The notes beneath the pieces were generated by a model. The model was not told where the DNA came from, ran no database searches, and worked only from the letters and a program-made list of their open reading frames with translations. From Nocardioides sp. (GTDB lineage: Bacteria > Actinomycetota > Actinomycetes > Propionibacteriales > Nocardioidaceae), in assembly GCF_030150155.1 (NCBI RefSeq), contig NZ_JASLGR010000016.1:128547-192546 (forward strand): a stretch of 64,000 nt of DNA, written 5' to 3'. Of this stretch, positions 32,681-40,436 are shown piece after piece (positions within the stretch are counted from its first letter, which is position 1; every line of letters begins with the position of its first letter). Both the position numbers and the translations under genes were made by a program.

Positions 32681-33427
32681 CTACGCACCCAGTCCACTCT
32701 GTTGGGCCACAACGGCGATCGCGGTGCCGATGATTCCGAGGTACACGATGCTCCCCAGGAGCACCGTCGTGGCGCCTGTACGACGTGCCAGCCACAGTGG
32801 CAGGTAGCGCCAATGATCAGCGTCGTCGGCGACCAGGCCCCACAGTGCGGTGAAGACGTGGACGCCGATCCCGAGCAGCGCCGAGAGCGCCGTCAGGGTG
32901 AGGGAGGGGGCCTCGCCGGTGGCTTGGCCGCCCCAGCCGCCGTACGACAGGAAGGCCGGATAGAGGCCGAACGAGATCGCCCACGGGACCCAGCTGAGCG
33001 GACCCATCCGGACCAGGCCGTTGCGCAGGTTGCCGAGCACCCCGACCAGGATCGAGACGCCGAAGCAGGCTCCGGCCATCAGGCCGTTGCTGACGGCCAG
33101 CGGGATCAGCAGCAGCACCGCGCAGCTGATCGCGAAGGAGAGCGTCGAGCGGTCCAGGCCGTCGACGATCGGCTTGATCCGCTGGTGGCGCTGGTCGGCG
33201 GCCGCGTCGACCAGGTCGTTCTGCCAGCCCAGGATGAGCTGCCCGACCAGGACCGTCGCGGCGACGAGCGCCACCTCGCGCCCGGGCCTGCCCGAGAGGG
33301 CCGCAGCCAGAGTCAGCGCCAGGGTGATGAAGAAGGCCTGGCGCGGATGAGCAGCGCGGATCAGGAGCGCGGCGGTGGTCGCGTTGATCCGCCTCAGGGC
33401 GGTCTGGGGAAAGGTCGCGGAGGCCAT
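32681..33427 (-). CDS. UbiA-family prenyltransferase-like membrane protein
   Basis: ATG 33427 is supported by GGAAAGG upstream and gives 248 residues. Seven or eight membrane helices are visible. The allylic diphosphate motif reads NDLVDAAAD (first Asp-rich motif, N replacing D at the first position), as in UbiA/MenA relatives. The second Asp-rich motif is seen in VADDADHWR. It probably prenylates a quinone or polyisoprenoid acceptor. There is no menA gene context here. It is the only gene of its leftward unit besides possible read-through to the lipoprotein. Confidence 0.75.
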   Translation of the reverse strand: MASATFPQTALRRINATTAALLIRAAHPRQAFFITLALTLAAALSGRPGREVALVAATVLVGQLILGWQNDLVDAAADQRHQRIKPIVDGLDRSTLSFAISCAVLLLIPLAVSNGLMAGACFGVSILVGVLGNLRNGLVRMGPLSWVPWAISFGLYPAFLSYGGWGGQATGEAPSLTLTALSALLGIGVHVFTALWGLVADDADHWRYLPLWLARRTGATTVLLGSIVYLGIIGTAIAVVAQQSGLGA

Positions 33428-33463
33428 GATGAAGGCCTTTCCACCACAGGTCGCCCTCATCTG

Positions 33464-33479
33464 TCAACCCCTGGGTTGA
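33464..33479. promoter_or_regulatory. 7-bp inverted repeat between UbiA-like gene and carD
   Basis: TCAACCC and GGGTTGA are separated by CT, a perfect dyad in the 143-bp divergent intergenic region. It could be an operator for either gene. Confidence 0.4.
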
Positions 33480-33535
33480 GGGGCATATGGCCTCTGACCT
33501 GCAAAAACGCCGGAATCGACCCTGAGAATTCGTGG

Positions 33536-33541
33536 TAGACT
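33536..33541 (+). promoter_or_regulatory. -10 element upstream of carD
   Basis: TAGACT lies 30 nt before ATG 33571, with AGGAAGGGG in between as ribosome site. The -35 region (GAATCG at 17 nt spacing) is not consensus, in keeping with CarD-dependent promoters. Confidence 0.45.
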
Positions 33542-33570
33542 GGCGGCCTTAGGAAGGGGTTCTACGACTT

Positions 33571-34056
33571 ATGACTTTCACTGTCGGCGAGACCGTTGTC
33601 TATCCAAATCATGGTGCCGCGATCATCGAGGACATCGAGATGCGCACCATCAAGGGAGAGGAGCGGCAGTACCTCGTCCTGAGGATTATCGCTCAGCAGG
33701 ACCTGGTCGTGAGGGTGCCGGCCGGCAACCTCGACCTGGTCGGCGTCCGGGATGTTGTTGACCGTGACGGCTTGGACCGTGTGTTCGAGATCCTGCGTGC
33801 CGCGCACGTCGAGGAGCCGACCAACTGGTCGCGCCGTTACAAGGCCAACCTGGAGAAGCTGCACTCCGGTGATGTGAACAAGGTGGCCGAGGTCGTCCGT
33901 GACCTCTGGCGCCGCGAGCGTGACCGCGGGCTCTCCGCGGGTGAGAAGCGGATGCTGGCCAAGGCGCGCCAGATCCTCGTGTCGGAGCTCGCCCTGTGCG
34001 AGAAGACCAACGAGGACAAGGCCGAGGCCATGCTCGATGAGGTTCTCGCGTCCTGA
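33571..34056 (+). CDS. carD: CarD-family transcriptional regulator
   Basis: The 161-residue protein has an N-terminal Tudor-like RNAP-interaction domain (VGETVVYPNHGAAIIEDIE) and a C-terminal helical DNA-binding domain with WSRRYKANLEKLHSGD, including the conserved Trp-Ser-Arg-Arg. CarD stabilises open complexes at housekeeping promoters and is essential in mycobacteria. Downstream are an IspD-like gene (2-bp gap) and, in reverse, ispD, an arrangement typical of actinobacteria. Lower GC in the upstream region is in keeping with a strong promoter. Confidence 0.95.
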   Translation: MTFTVGETVVYPNHGAAIIEDIEMRTIKGEERQYLVLRIIAQQDLVVRVPAGNLDLVGVRDVVDRDGLDRVFEILRAAHVEEPTNWSRRYKANLEKLHSGDVNKVAEVVRDLWRRERDRGLSAGEKRMLAKARQILVSELALCEKTNEDKAEAMLDEVLAS

Positions 34057-34058
34057 AC

Positions 34059-34652
34059 GTGGGCACCATCGACATTCTCAGCATTGAGCCGACCCTCGGT
34101 TTCGTCGTCGAGACGGACCGGGGGTCGCTCCCATTTGGCCTCATCCACGGGGAGTCCCTGGTCGCCTGTGCGGCCTGGGCGCTCGGCGACGCCGGCGTCA
34201 CCCTGGTCGACTTCGACACCCCGTGGCCGGCGCTGACGGTCTCGGGGGAGCGGGTCGCGATCCACGACGTGCTCTGCCCGATGACGCCGGCCTCCTTCAT
34301 CGCCGAGGCGATCGTGCGCTCGGAGGAGACCGACGCGGTCGTCGTGGGTGTGCGCCCCGTCACCGACACGGTCAAGGAGCTGGCCGCCGGTGCGATCGGA
34401 GGGACCGTCGACCGTGACGGTCTCTGGCAGGTGGCCAGTCCGCTGGTGCTGCCCGCCGAGGCGGTCGCGGCATTGGGCGAGGGCCCCGGCACCACCGACT
34501 TCGCTGCCGTGGTGGGGCTCCTGGCCGAGCGTGGCTTCACCATCGAGACCCTGGAGGCACCGGCCGAGGCACGTCGGGTCGCCACTGCCGACGAGGTCCG
34601 CCTGCTGGAGGCCCAGACCGCCCAGGCTGCCCAGGGCCGCTCCGGCCTCTGA
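34059..34652 (+). CDS. IspD-like pseudoenzyme (C-terminal cytidylyltransferase fold without the nucleotide loop)
   Basis: The 197-residue protein starts at GTG 34059, 2 bp after carD. Its second half resembles IspD in order: IHDVLCPMTPASFIAEAI, VVVGVRPVTDTVKEL, then TVDRDGLWQVASPLVLPAEAV, as the IspD VTDTVK...W..QTPQ region. The N-terminal PAAG.G.R nucleotide-binding loop and the CTP-contacting residues are absent; that part reads FVVETDRGSLPFGLIHGES. It probably cannot form CDP-ME. It could be a regulatory or structural partner. It converges on the real ispD. Confidence 0.65.
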   Translation: MGTIDILSIEPTLGFVVETDRGSLPFGLIHGESLVACAAWALGDAGVTLVDFDTPWPALTVSGERVAIHDVLCPMTPASFIAEAIVRSEETDAVVVGVRPVTDTVKELAAGAIGGTVDRDGLWQVASPLVLPAEAVAALGEGPGTTDFAAVVGLLAERGFTIETLEAPAEARRVATADEVRLLEAQTAQAAQGRSGL

Positions 34653-34658
34653 GGCCGG
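34642..34658. terminator. Small hairpin between convergent genes
   Basis: CCGGCC pairs with GGCCGG around TCTGA, overlapping the stop codon of the IspD-like gene; weak. Confidence 0.35.
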
Positions 34659-34673
34659 CGCGGAAGGCAGTGC

Positions 34674-35345
34674 TCAGAGCAGGGCTGCCACGGTCGTCAC
34701 GTCCTCGGGGAACGTCACCTTGAGGTTCAGCGGCGAGCTCGGCACCGCCGCGATCGTGATCTCCCCGGCATGGGCCAGCGTCGCTGCCGTGTCGGTGCCC
34801 TCGAACCCCTCCGCAGCCGCCGCCGCGTAGGCCGCCAGCAGCGGCCCGGCACGGAAGGCCTGCGGCGTCTGTACGCCGACCAGGCCGGTGTGCGGGCGCA
34901 GCGTGCCGCGTTCGATCAGCCCGGTCACGGGCACTGCCGGGATCGCGCCGCCGACCTCGCCCGCGACGGCGATGGTGAGGTCGAACAGCTCCGGGGAAGC
35001 CAGCGGGCGGGCGCCGTCATGGATCGCGACCACGTCGATCTCGCCGGACTCGATCTCGGCACGGAGCACCTGCAGGGCCTGCCACTCCGACCCGTGCCGG
35101 GTCGCGCCACCGACGACCAGGCGGACCTCGCCGTCCCCGAGCTCGGCGCGGATCGCCTCGGCCACCGCCTCGGCCTCGCCGTCGCGGTGGACGACCACGA
35201 TCCGGCGTACGTCACGGGTGCGCATCGCGGCCCGCAGCGACATCCCGAGCACCGTCGTGTCACCGAGCGGGAGGAGGACCTTGTTGACCGCTGCACCGAC
35301 CCGGGAGCCCGAGCCGGCGGCGAGGACGACGACCGCGGCAGACAT
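34674..35345 (-). CDS. ispD: 2-C-methyl-D-erythritol 4-phosphate cytidylyltransferase
   Basis: The 223-residue protein starts at ATG 35345 (TAGGGT box 7 nt upstream suggests leaderless). The complete active site is visible: VVLAAGSGSRVGAAVNKVLLPLG (CTP loop and Lys), HDGARPL (metal Asp and Arg), and VQTPQAFR. It makes CDP-methylerythritol in the MEP isoprenoid pathway. The VTDTVK-type motif reads VTGLIERG here, a minor variation. Partner ispF lies at 35935-36408. Confidence 0.95.
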   Translation of the reverse strand: MSAAVVVLAAGSGSRVGAAVNKVLLPLGDTTVLGMSLRAAMRTRDVRRIVVVHRDGEAEAVAEAIRAELGDGEVRLVVGGATRHGSEWQALQVLRAEIESGEIDVVAIHDGARPLASPELFDLTIAVAGEVGGAIPAVPVTGLIERGTLRPHTGLVGVQTPQAFRAGPLLAAYAAAAAEGFEGTDTAATLAHAGEITIAAVPSSPLNLKVTFPEDVTTVAALL

Positions 35346-35424
35346 GGCCCCGACCCTAGAACCTCGGCGGCGTGGCACCCCATCCGGGCCGCGGCAGCGA
35401 CGTCTCCGGGCAACGTTTTCCTGG

Positions 35425-35443
35425 CTGTAACAAGGCGTTACAG
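35425..35443. promoter_or_regulatory. Inverted repeat (CTGTAAC-N5-GTTACAG) upstream of the leader ORF and nirD
   Basis: A perfect 7-bp dyad with a 5-nt spacer lies about 20 nt before the TAGGTT -10 (35463-35468). GTAAC half-sites resemble part of a GlnR box, which would fit a nitrite reductase gene, but spacing does not fully match; another regulator is possible. Confidence 0.5.
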
Positions 35444-35493
35444 GCCCCGAACACGCGCTCCCTAGGTTCGTGTCACCTACACAGGAGGCAGCG

Positions 35494-35553
35494 ATGGGGC
35501 TACCGCTCGGGAGGACCCTCGGGGCGACGACACGAGGGGGTCAGGTGGCATGA
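35494..35553 (+). CDS. 19-residue leader peptide ORF overlapping nirD
   Basis: ATG 35494 has a strong ACAGGAGGC ribosome site and encodes MGLPLGRTLGATTRGGQVA, ending in a TGA that overlaps the next start (ATGA). A well-placed ribosome site and a 4-bp overlap argue for translation and coupling rather than chance. It could be a regulatory leader or only help initiation of nirD. It is rich in Gly/Thr/Leu with no obvious amino-acid run. Confidence 0.5.
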   Translation: MGLPLGRTLGATTRGGQVA

Positions 35554-35915
35554 GTCCGCGCGCCCTCACCCGTACCGAGGAATGGCAGCCGGTCTGCAAG
35601 GTGGCCGACCTGGAGGTCGAACGCGGCGCGACAGCGCTCGTCCACGGCCAGGCGATCGCGCTGTTCCGGCTCTGTCTGGACGGCGAGGACCACGTCTTCG
35701 CCCTGGGCAACCACGATCCGTTCGCCAAGGCGTCGGGGATCGCGAAGGGGATCGTCGGCCTGCGCGGCGAGATCCCGTTCGTCGCCTCACCGGCGCACCG
35801 GCACGCCTTCGACCTGCGCACCGGGGTCTGCCTGGAGGACGCGCACTTCTCGGTGCCGGCCTACGGCGTCAGGCTCGAGGAGGGCACCGTCTTCGTGGGT
35901 CCGCGGGTCGCCTGA
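35550..35915 (+). CDS. nirD: Nitrite reductase small subunit NirD-like, orphan
   Basis: The 121-residue Rieske-fold domain without Fe-S ligands fits the assimilatory NirD type: an EEWQPVCKVADLEVERG start, then ALGNHDPFAKASGIAKGIVG, and SPAHRHAFDLRTGVCLED. NirD is the small subunit of NADH nitrite reductase. No nirB is in the window, so it is unpaired here. It lies between ispD (divergent) and ispF (convergent). Its promoter carries a dyad and a leader ORF. Confidence 0.8.
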   Translation: MSPRALTRTEEWQPVCKVADLEVERGATALVHGQAIALFRLCLDGEDHVFALGNHDPFAKASGIAKGIVGLRGEIPFVASPAHRHAFDLRTGVCLEDAHFSVPAYGVRLEEGTVFVGPRVA

Positions 35916-35934
35916 CCTGCCCCGTCCGGGGGGC

Positions 35935-36408
35935 TCAGGCGGGCACGATCAGGGCCGTCGCCAGCGCGGCGACCCCCTCGCCGCGACCGGTCAGGCCCAG
36001 GCCGTCGGTGGTGGTCGCACTCACCGTGACGCTCGCGCCGACGGCGGCCGACAGCGCTGCCTCGGCCTCGGCCCGGCGCGGGCCGAGCTTCGGGCGGTTG
36101 CCGATCACCTGGACCGCGACGTTGCCGATCTCGAACCCGGCGGCCCGCACCCGCGCGGCGGTCTCGGCGAGCAGGGTGGCACCGGCAGCGCCGGCCCACT
36201 GCGGCTCGGCGGTGCCGAAGTTCGACCCCAGATCGCCCAGGCCCGCGGCCGAGAGCAGGGCGTCGCAGCAGGCGTGCGCGGCGACGTCAGCGTCGGAGTG
36301 ACCCTCCAGGCCGACCTCGGAGTCGGGCCAGGCCAGCCCGGCCAGGTGGAGCGGGACCCCGGGGACGAGGCGGTGGACGTCGGTGCCGAGGCCGATACGG
36401 GGGATCAC
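35935..36408 (-). CDS. ispF: 2-C-methyl-D-erythritol 2,4-cyclodiphosphate synthase
   Basis: The start is placed at GTG 36408 (IPRIGLGTDVHR) with GAGGATGGGGAG before it, giving 157 residues, the usual length; the frame's extra upstream residues are not conserved. The metal-binding GTDVHR with Asp/His, GHSDADVAAHA with the zinc His, and TTTDGLGLTGRGEG at the end are all typical. It cyclises CDP-ME 2-phosphate in the MEP pathway. Confidence 0.95.
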   Translation of the reverse strand: MIPRIGLGTDVHRLVPGVPLHLAGLAWPDSEVGLEGHSDADVAAHACCDALLSAAGLGDLGSNFGTAEPQWAGAAGATLLAETAARVRAAGFEIGNVAVQVIGNRPKLGPRRAEAEAALSAAVGASVTVSATTTDGLGLTGRGEGVAALATALIVPA

Positions 36409-36444
36409 CTCCCCATCCTCCCATCGGGCGAGCACAATCAAGGG

Positions 36445-37998
36445 GTGGACCGACGAGTGCAGCGCCATCGCTGGCTGCGGGCCGGGGCCGGAGCGCTCAC
36501 CGCGCTGCTCGGCCTGGCCCTCGCGCAGGTCGTCTCGCGGCTGATCAGCACCAAGGACTCACCCGTCGAGGCGGTCGGCACCTTCATCATCCGGCACGCC
36601 CCCGGCCCGCTGGCCGAACGCGCCATCCGGGCCGTCGGGCACGCCGACAAGCCGCTCCTGGTCACCGGCGTGGTGGTCGTCGTCACGGTCGTGATCGCTG
36701 CCCTGGCGACGTTGCGCACCCTGGTCTGGGCGATGACCGCGATGGTGGTGCTCGCTGCGGTAGGCCTGGCTGCGATCGCCGTCCAGCCGGGTCCGCTCGG
36801 CGCCCGACCGCTCTCACTCGCCGTCGGCCTGGTGGTCTGGCTCGTCGTGCTCCCGCACCTGATCGTGCTGCTGCCCGACCCCGACGACCCGCCGGCACCC
36901 GACGGCCAGGTGCGCTGGGACGCGAGCTCGCGACGCTCCTTCCTGGTCCGTGGCGGGCTCGGCGTCGGCGTCACGGTGGTCGCCGCCGTCGCCAGCCGGT
37001 ACGTCGGCCAGGGACGGCGCCGGGTCGAGCAGGCCCGTGCCGCGCTCCGCCTGCCCGGCGTCACCCAGCCCGTCGTCCCTGCCGGGGTGGAGCAGCACGT
37101 CGCCGGACAGCCGCCGTGGCTGACCCCGGCCGGCGACTTCTACCGGATCGACACCGCCCTGCTGCCGCCGAGCCTCGACCCGTCGGGCTGGCGGCTGCGG
37201 ATCCACGGGATGGTCGAGCGCGAGATCGAGCTGACCTTCGACGACCTGCTCGCCCGCACCCTGACCGAGGACTGGATGACGCTGTGCTGCGTCTCCAACG
37301 ACGTCGGCGGCGGCCTGATCGGCAACGCCTGGTGGAGCGGGGTGCGGATCGCCCCGCTGCTGGCCGAGGCCGGGGTGAAGGCCGGTGCCGACGGGGTCCT
37401 GCAGACCAGCAGCGACGGCTGGACCTGCCTCACCCCGGTGGAGGCCCTGACCGACGAGCGCAACGCGCTGCTGGCGGTGGCGATGAACGGCGAGCCGCTG
37501 CCGATCGAGCACGGCTTCCCGGTGCGGGTGATCGTGCCCGGGCTTTACGGCTACGTCAGTGGCACCAAGTGGGTGGTGGACCTCAAGGTCACCACCTTCG
37601 AGGCCGACCAGGGCTACTGGACGCCGTTGGGCTGGAGCGCACAGGGTCCGATCAAGATCGCCTCGCGCGTCGACGTACCGGCGCAGGGGGCGACGCTGCG
37701 GCCTGCGGCCGACGGCAGGTGCGTGCTGGCGGGGACGGCCTGGCATCAGCACACCGGGATCTCCGCGGTCCAGGTCAGCGTCGACGGCGGCGCCTGGACG
37801 GCCGCTACCCTCGCCGCCGACCCGACCATCGACTCCTGGGTGCAGTGGCGCTACGCGGCCCGTCTCGCCGCAGGGTCGCACCAGGTCCGGGTGCGGGCCG
37901 TCGGCGCCGACGGGGAGGTCCAGACCGGGGTGGTCGCGGCCCCCGCACCCGACGGCGCCAGCGGATGGCACACGGTGAGCTTCGAGGTGTCCGGCTGA
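36445..37998 (+). CDS. Membrane-anchored molybdopterin-dependent oxidoreductase (sulfite oxidase-like)
   Basis: GTG 36445 is chosen since CACAAT stands 6 nt upstream (leaderless), giving 517 residues. Residues 1-140 contain four or so membrane helices, then RRSFLVRGGLGVGVTVVAA as a twin-arginine-like anchor helix. Residues about 190-370 are the sulfite-oxidase/YedY Mo-cofactor domain with a TLCCVSNDVGG segment whose Cys should bind Mo. The C-terminal about 120 residues are an Ig-like Mo-co dimerisation domain (WHQHTGISAVQVSVDGG). It likely reduces or oxidises small S- or N-oxides outside the membrane; the substrate is unknown. Confidence 0.85.
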   Translation: MDRRVQRHRWLRAGAGALTALLGLALAQVVSRLISTKDSPVEAVGTFIIRHAPGPLAERAIRAVGHADKPLLVTGVVVVVTVVIAALATLRTLVWAMTAMVVLAAVGLAAIAVQPGPLGARPLSLAVGLVVWLVVLPHLIVLLPDPDDPPAPDGQVRWDASSRRSFLVRGGLGVGVTVVAAVASRYVGQGRRRVEQARAALRLPGVTQPVVPAGVEQHVAGQPPWLTPAGDFYRIDTALLPPSLDPSGWRLRIHGMVEREIELTFDDLLARTLTEDWMTLCCVSNDVGGGLIGNAWWSGVRIAPLLAEAGVKAGADGVLQTSSDGWTCLTPVEALTDERNALLAVAMNGEPLPIEHGFPVRVIVPGLYGYVSGTKWVVDLKVTTFEADQGYWTPLGWSAQGPIKIASRVDVPAQGATLRPAADGRCVLAGTAWHQHTGISAVQVSVDGGAWTAATLAADPTIDSWVQWRYAARLAAGSHQVRVRAVGADGEVQTGVVAAPAPDGASGWHTVSFEVSG

Positions 37999-38045
37999 TC
38001 GGTGGCCGATCCGGCCAGGAAAGGGCGGAACCGGCCCGGCTTCCC

Positions 38046-38057
38046 TAGACTTGCCGG
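38046..38057 (+). promoter_or_regulatory. Leaderless promoter -10 of cysS
   Basis: TAGACT at 38046-38051 is followed by 6 nt and GTG 38058. Confidence 0.5.
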
Positions 38058-39479
38058 GTGACACTCAGGCTGCACGACACCCAGACCGGCGAGGTCCGTG
38101 ACTTCGTCCCCCTCGTCGACGGCACTGTCTCGCTGTACGTCTGTGGTCTCACCGTCCAGTCCGAGCCGCACGTCGGCCACGTGCGCAGCGGCGTCAACTT
38201 CGACGTGCTGCAGCGCTGGCTGCGCTGGAGCGGCTACCAGGTCACGTTCATCCGCAACGTCACCGACATCGACGACAAGATCCTGACGAAGTCGGCCGAC
38301 CAGGGGCGAGCGTGGTTCAACCTCGCCTACGACATGCACCGCGAGCTCACCCGTGCCTACGCCAGCCTCAACGTCGCCCCGCCGACGTACGAGCCGCTCG
38401 CGACCGGCCACATCCCCGAGATGGTCACCCTGATTGAGACGCTGATCGAGCGGGGCCACGCCTACCCGGCGGCCGACGGCTCTGGCGACGTCTACTTCGA
38501 CGTGCGCTCCTGGGCGCAGTACGGCGAGCTCACCCACCAGTCGATCAACGACATGGTCGACGCCGGTGACGCCGACCCCCGCGGCAAGCGGGACCCGCGC
38601 GACTTCGCGCTGTGGAAGGGCCGCAAGGCCACCGAGCCGGCGACCGCGTCGTGGCCGAGCCCGTGGGGCCCCGGTCGCCCCGGCTGGCACATCGAGTGCT
38701 CGGCGATGGCCGGCAAGTACCTCGGCGAGGCCTTCGACATCCACGGCGGCGGCCTCGACCTGCGCTTCCCGCACCACGAGAACGAGCTGGCCCAGTCCCG
38801 GGCCGCCGGGCACGCCTTCGCGAGCTTCTGGATGCACAACGCCTGGATCACCACGGCGGGGGAGAAGATGAGCAAGTCGCTCGGCAACTCCCTGACCATC
38901 CCGTCGGTGCTGGAGCGCTACCGCGGCATCGAGCTGCGGTTCTACCTGGTCGCCGCGCACTACCGCTCCCACGTCGAGTTCTCCTTCGAGTCCCTCGACG
39001 AGGCCGCCGCCGGCTTCCGCCGGATCGAGGGCTTCCTCGACCGCGCGTTCGCCGAGCTCGGCCCCGAGGACGCGGGCCTGGGCGCCGCCCTGCCCGACGC
39101 GTTCGTCACGGCGATGGACGACGACCTGGGGACGCCGGCCGCGGTCGCCGTCCTCTACGACACCGTGCGCGAGGGCAACAAGGCCCTGGCCGACGGTGAC
39201 ACCACAGGCCTGGAGGCCGCCGCCAGCTCAGTGCTGCTGATGCTGGACGTGCTCGGCCTCAACCCGGCGGACGACGCCTGGGGGACCACGGGGCCCGACG
39301 AGGAGAGCGCCAAGCTCACCGACGCCGTCGACGCCCTCGTGCAGGCGCTGCTCGCGCAGCGCGCCGCCGCCCGCGAGACCAAGGACTGGGCCGCGGCCGA
39401 CGCGGTCCGGGACCAGCTCAAGGCGGCCGGCATCGAGATCACAGACACACCTAACGGACCCAAGTGGGGGCTGGCGTAA
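38058..39479 (+). CDS. cysS: Cysteinyl-tRNA synthetase
   Basis: The 473-residue class I synthetase starts at leaderless GTG 38058. Zinc-binding Cys (CGLTVQSEPHVGHVRSG, HIGH-like), WHIECSAMAGKYLG with zinc ligands, DLRFPHHENELAQS, and the KMSKSLGN loop are all present. The C-terminal anticodon domain (VRDQLKAAGIEITDTP) is normal. The last base overlaps the rlmB start (TAATG), so the two are co-translated. Confidence 0.97.
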   Translation: MTLRLHDTQTGEVRDFVPLVDGTVSLYVCGLTVQSEPHVGHVRSGVNFDVLQRWLRWSGYQVTFIRNVTDIDDKILTKSADQGRAWFNLAYDMHRELTRAYASLNVAPPTYEPLATGHIPEMVTLIETLIERGHAYPAADGSGDVYFDVRSWAQYGELTHQSINDMVDAGDADPRGKRDPRDFALWKGRKATEPATASWPSPWGPGRPGWHIECSAMAGKYLGEAFDIHGGGLDLRFPHHENELAQSRAAGHAFASFWMHNAWITTAGEKMSKSLGNSLTIPSVLERYRGIELRFYLVAAHYRSHVEFSFESLDEAAAGFRRIEGFLDRAFAELGPEDAGLGAALPDAFVTAMDDDLGTPAAVAVLYDTVREGNKALADGDTTGLEAAASSVLLMLDVLGLNPADDAWGTTGPDEESAKLTDAVDALVQALLAQRAAARETKDWAAADAVRDQLKAAGIEITDTPNGPKWGLA

Positions 39480-40426
39480 TGGCAGGCAATTCTTCGCGTC
39501 GCGGCGCGATCCAGAAGTCGTCGAAGAAGGGCGCGACCGTCGGTTCCGGCGGCGTCCGTCGACGCGGGCTCGAGGCCAAGGGCCCGACCCCCAAGGCGAA
39601 GGACCGGCCGTACCACAAGGCCTACAAGGACGCGGCTGCCGCCGAGGCCGCCGGTCGTCGCACCCAGCGCAAGCGCTCCACCTCCGACGCCGAGTGGATC
39701 ATCGGCCGCAACCCGGTCGTCGAGGCCCTGCGCGAGGGCGTCCCGGCCAACGCGCTCTACGTCGCCGAGGGTGCCGAGCGTGACGGGCGTCTGCGTGAGG
39801 CCTTCCAGCTCGCCTCCGAGCTCGGCATCGCCCTGCTCGAGGTGACCAAGACCGAGCTCGACCGGCTCACCGGCTTCAACGGCCACCAGGGTTTGGCGGC
39901 CCGGATCCCGGCGTACGAGTATGCCCACGCCGACGACCTGCTCGACACCGCCGCCGACCGTGGCGAGACGCCGCTGATCGTCGCGATCGACCACGTCACC
40001 GACCCGCGCAACCTCGGTGCGATCATCCGCTCCGCGGCCGCCTTCGGTGCCCACGGCGTCGTCGTCCCCGACCGCCGCGCGGCCGGGATGACGGCCGCGG
40101 CCTGGAAGACCGCCGCCGGTGCCGCCGCGCGGATGCAGGTCGCCCAGACGGTCAACATGACCCGCCAGCTCAAGGCCTACCAGGACGCGGGCTGCCAGGT
40201 GATCGGCCTGGACATGGACGGCGACTTCGAACTGCCCGAGATCGGCGAGTACGCCACCGACCCGCTCGTGATCGTGGTCGGCGCCGAGGGCAGTGGGATC
40301 GGTCGCCTGGTGCGCGAGACCTGCGACCAGATCGTCTCCATCCCGATGGTCAACGCAGTCGAGTCGCTGAACGCGTCCGTCGCCGCCTCCGTGGTGCTCT
40401 ACGCGGTCTCCAACGCGCGTCGCTGA
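39479..40426 (+). CDS. rlmB: 23S rRNA (guanosine-2'-O)-methyltransferase, SpoU/TrmH family
   Basis: ATG 39479 gives 315 residues. A basic, Lys/Arg/Gly-rich N-terminal extension of about 70 residues precedes the substrate-binding domain (EWIIGRNPVVEALREG). The SpoU domain shows motif 1 DHVTDPRNLGAIIRSA (Asn and Arg), motif 2 VVGAEGSGIG, and motif 3 IPMVNAVESLNASVAASV, which make the trefoil knot. It should methylate G2251 in the P-loop of 23S rRNA. Confidence 0.95.
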   Translation: MAGNSSRRGAIQKSSKKGATVGSGGVRRRGLEAKGPTPKAKDRPYHKAYKDAAAAEAAGRRTQRKRSTSDAEWIIGRNPVVEALREGVPANALYVAEGAERDGRLREAFQLASELGIALLEVTKTELDRLTGFNGHQGLAARIPAYEYAHADDLLDTAADRGETPLIVAIDHVTDPRNLGAIIRSAAAFGAHGVVVPDRRAAGMTAAAWKTAAGAAARMQVAQTVNMTRQLKAYQDAGCQVIGLDMDGDFELPEIGEYATDPLVIVVGAEGSGIGRLVRETCDQIVSIPMVNAVESLNASVAASVVLYAVSNARR

Positions 40427-40436
40427 CCGGTTCACC

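Noticed and set aside
35425..35460. Confident GlnR box
   Set aside because: GTAAC half-sites are present, but spacing and the A-rich second half-site do not follow the consensus; described only as a dyad.
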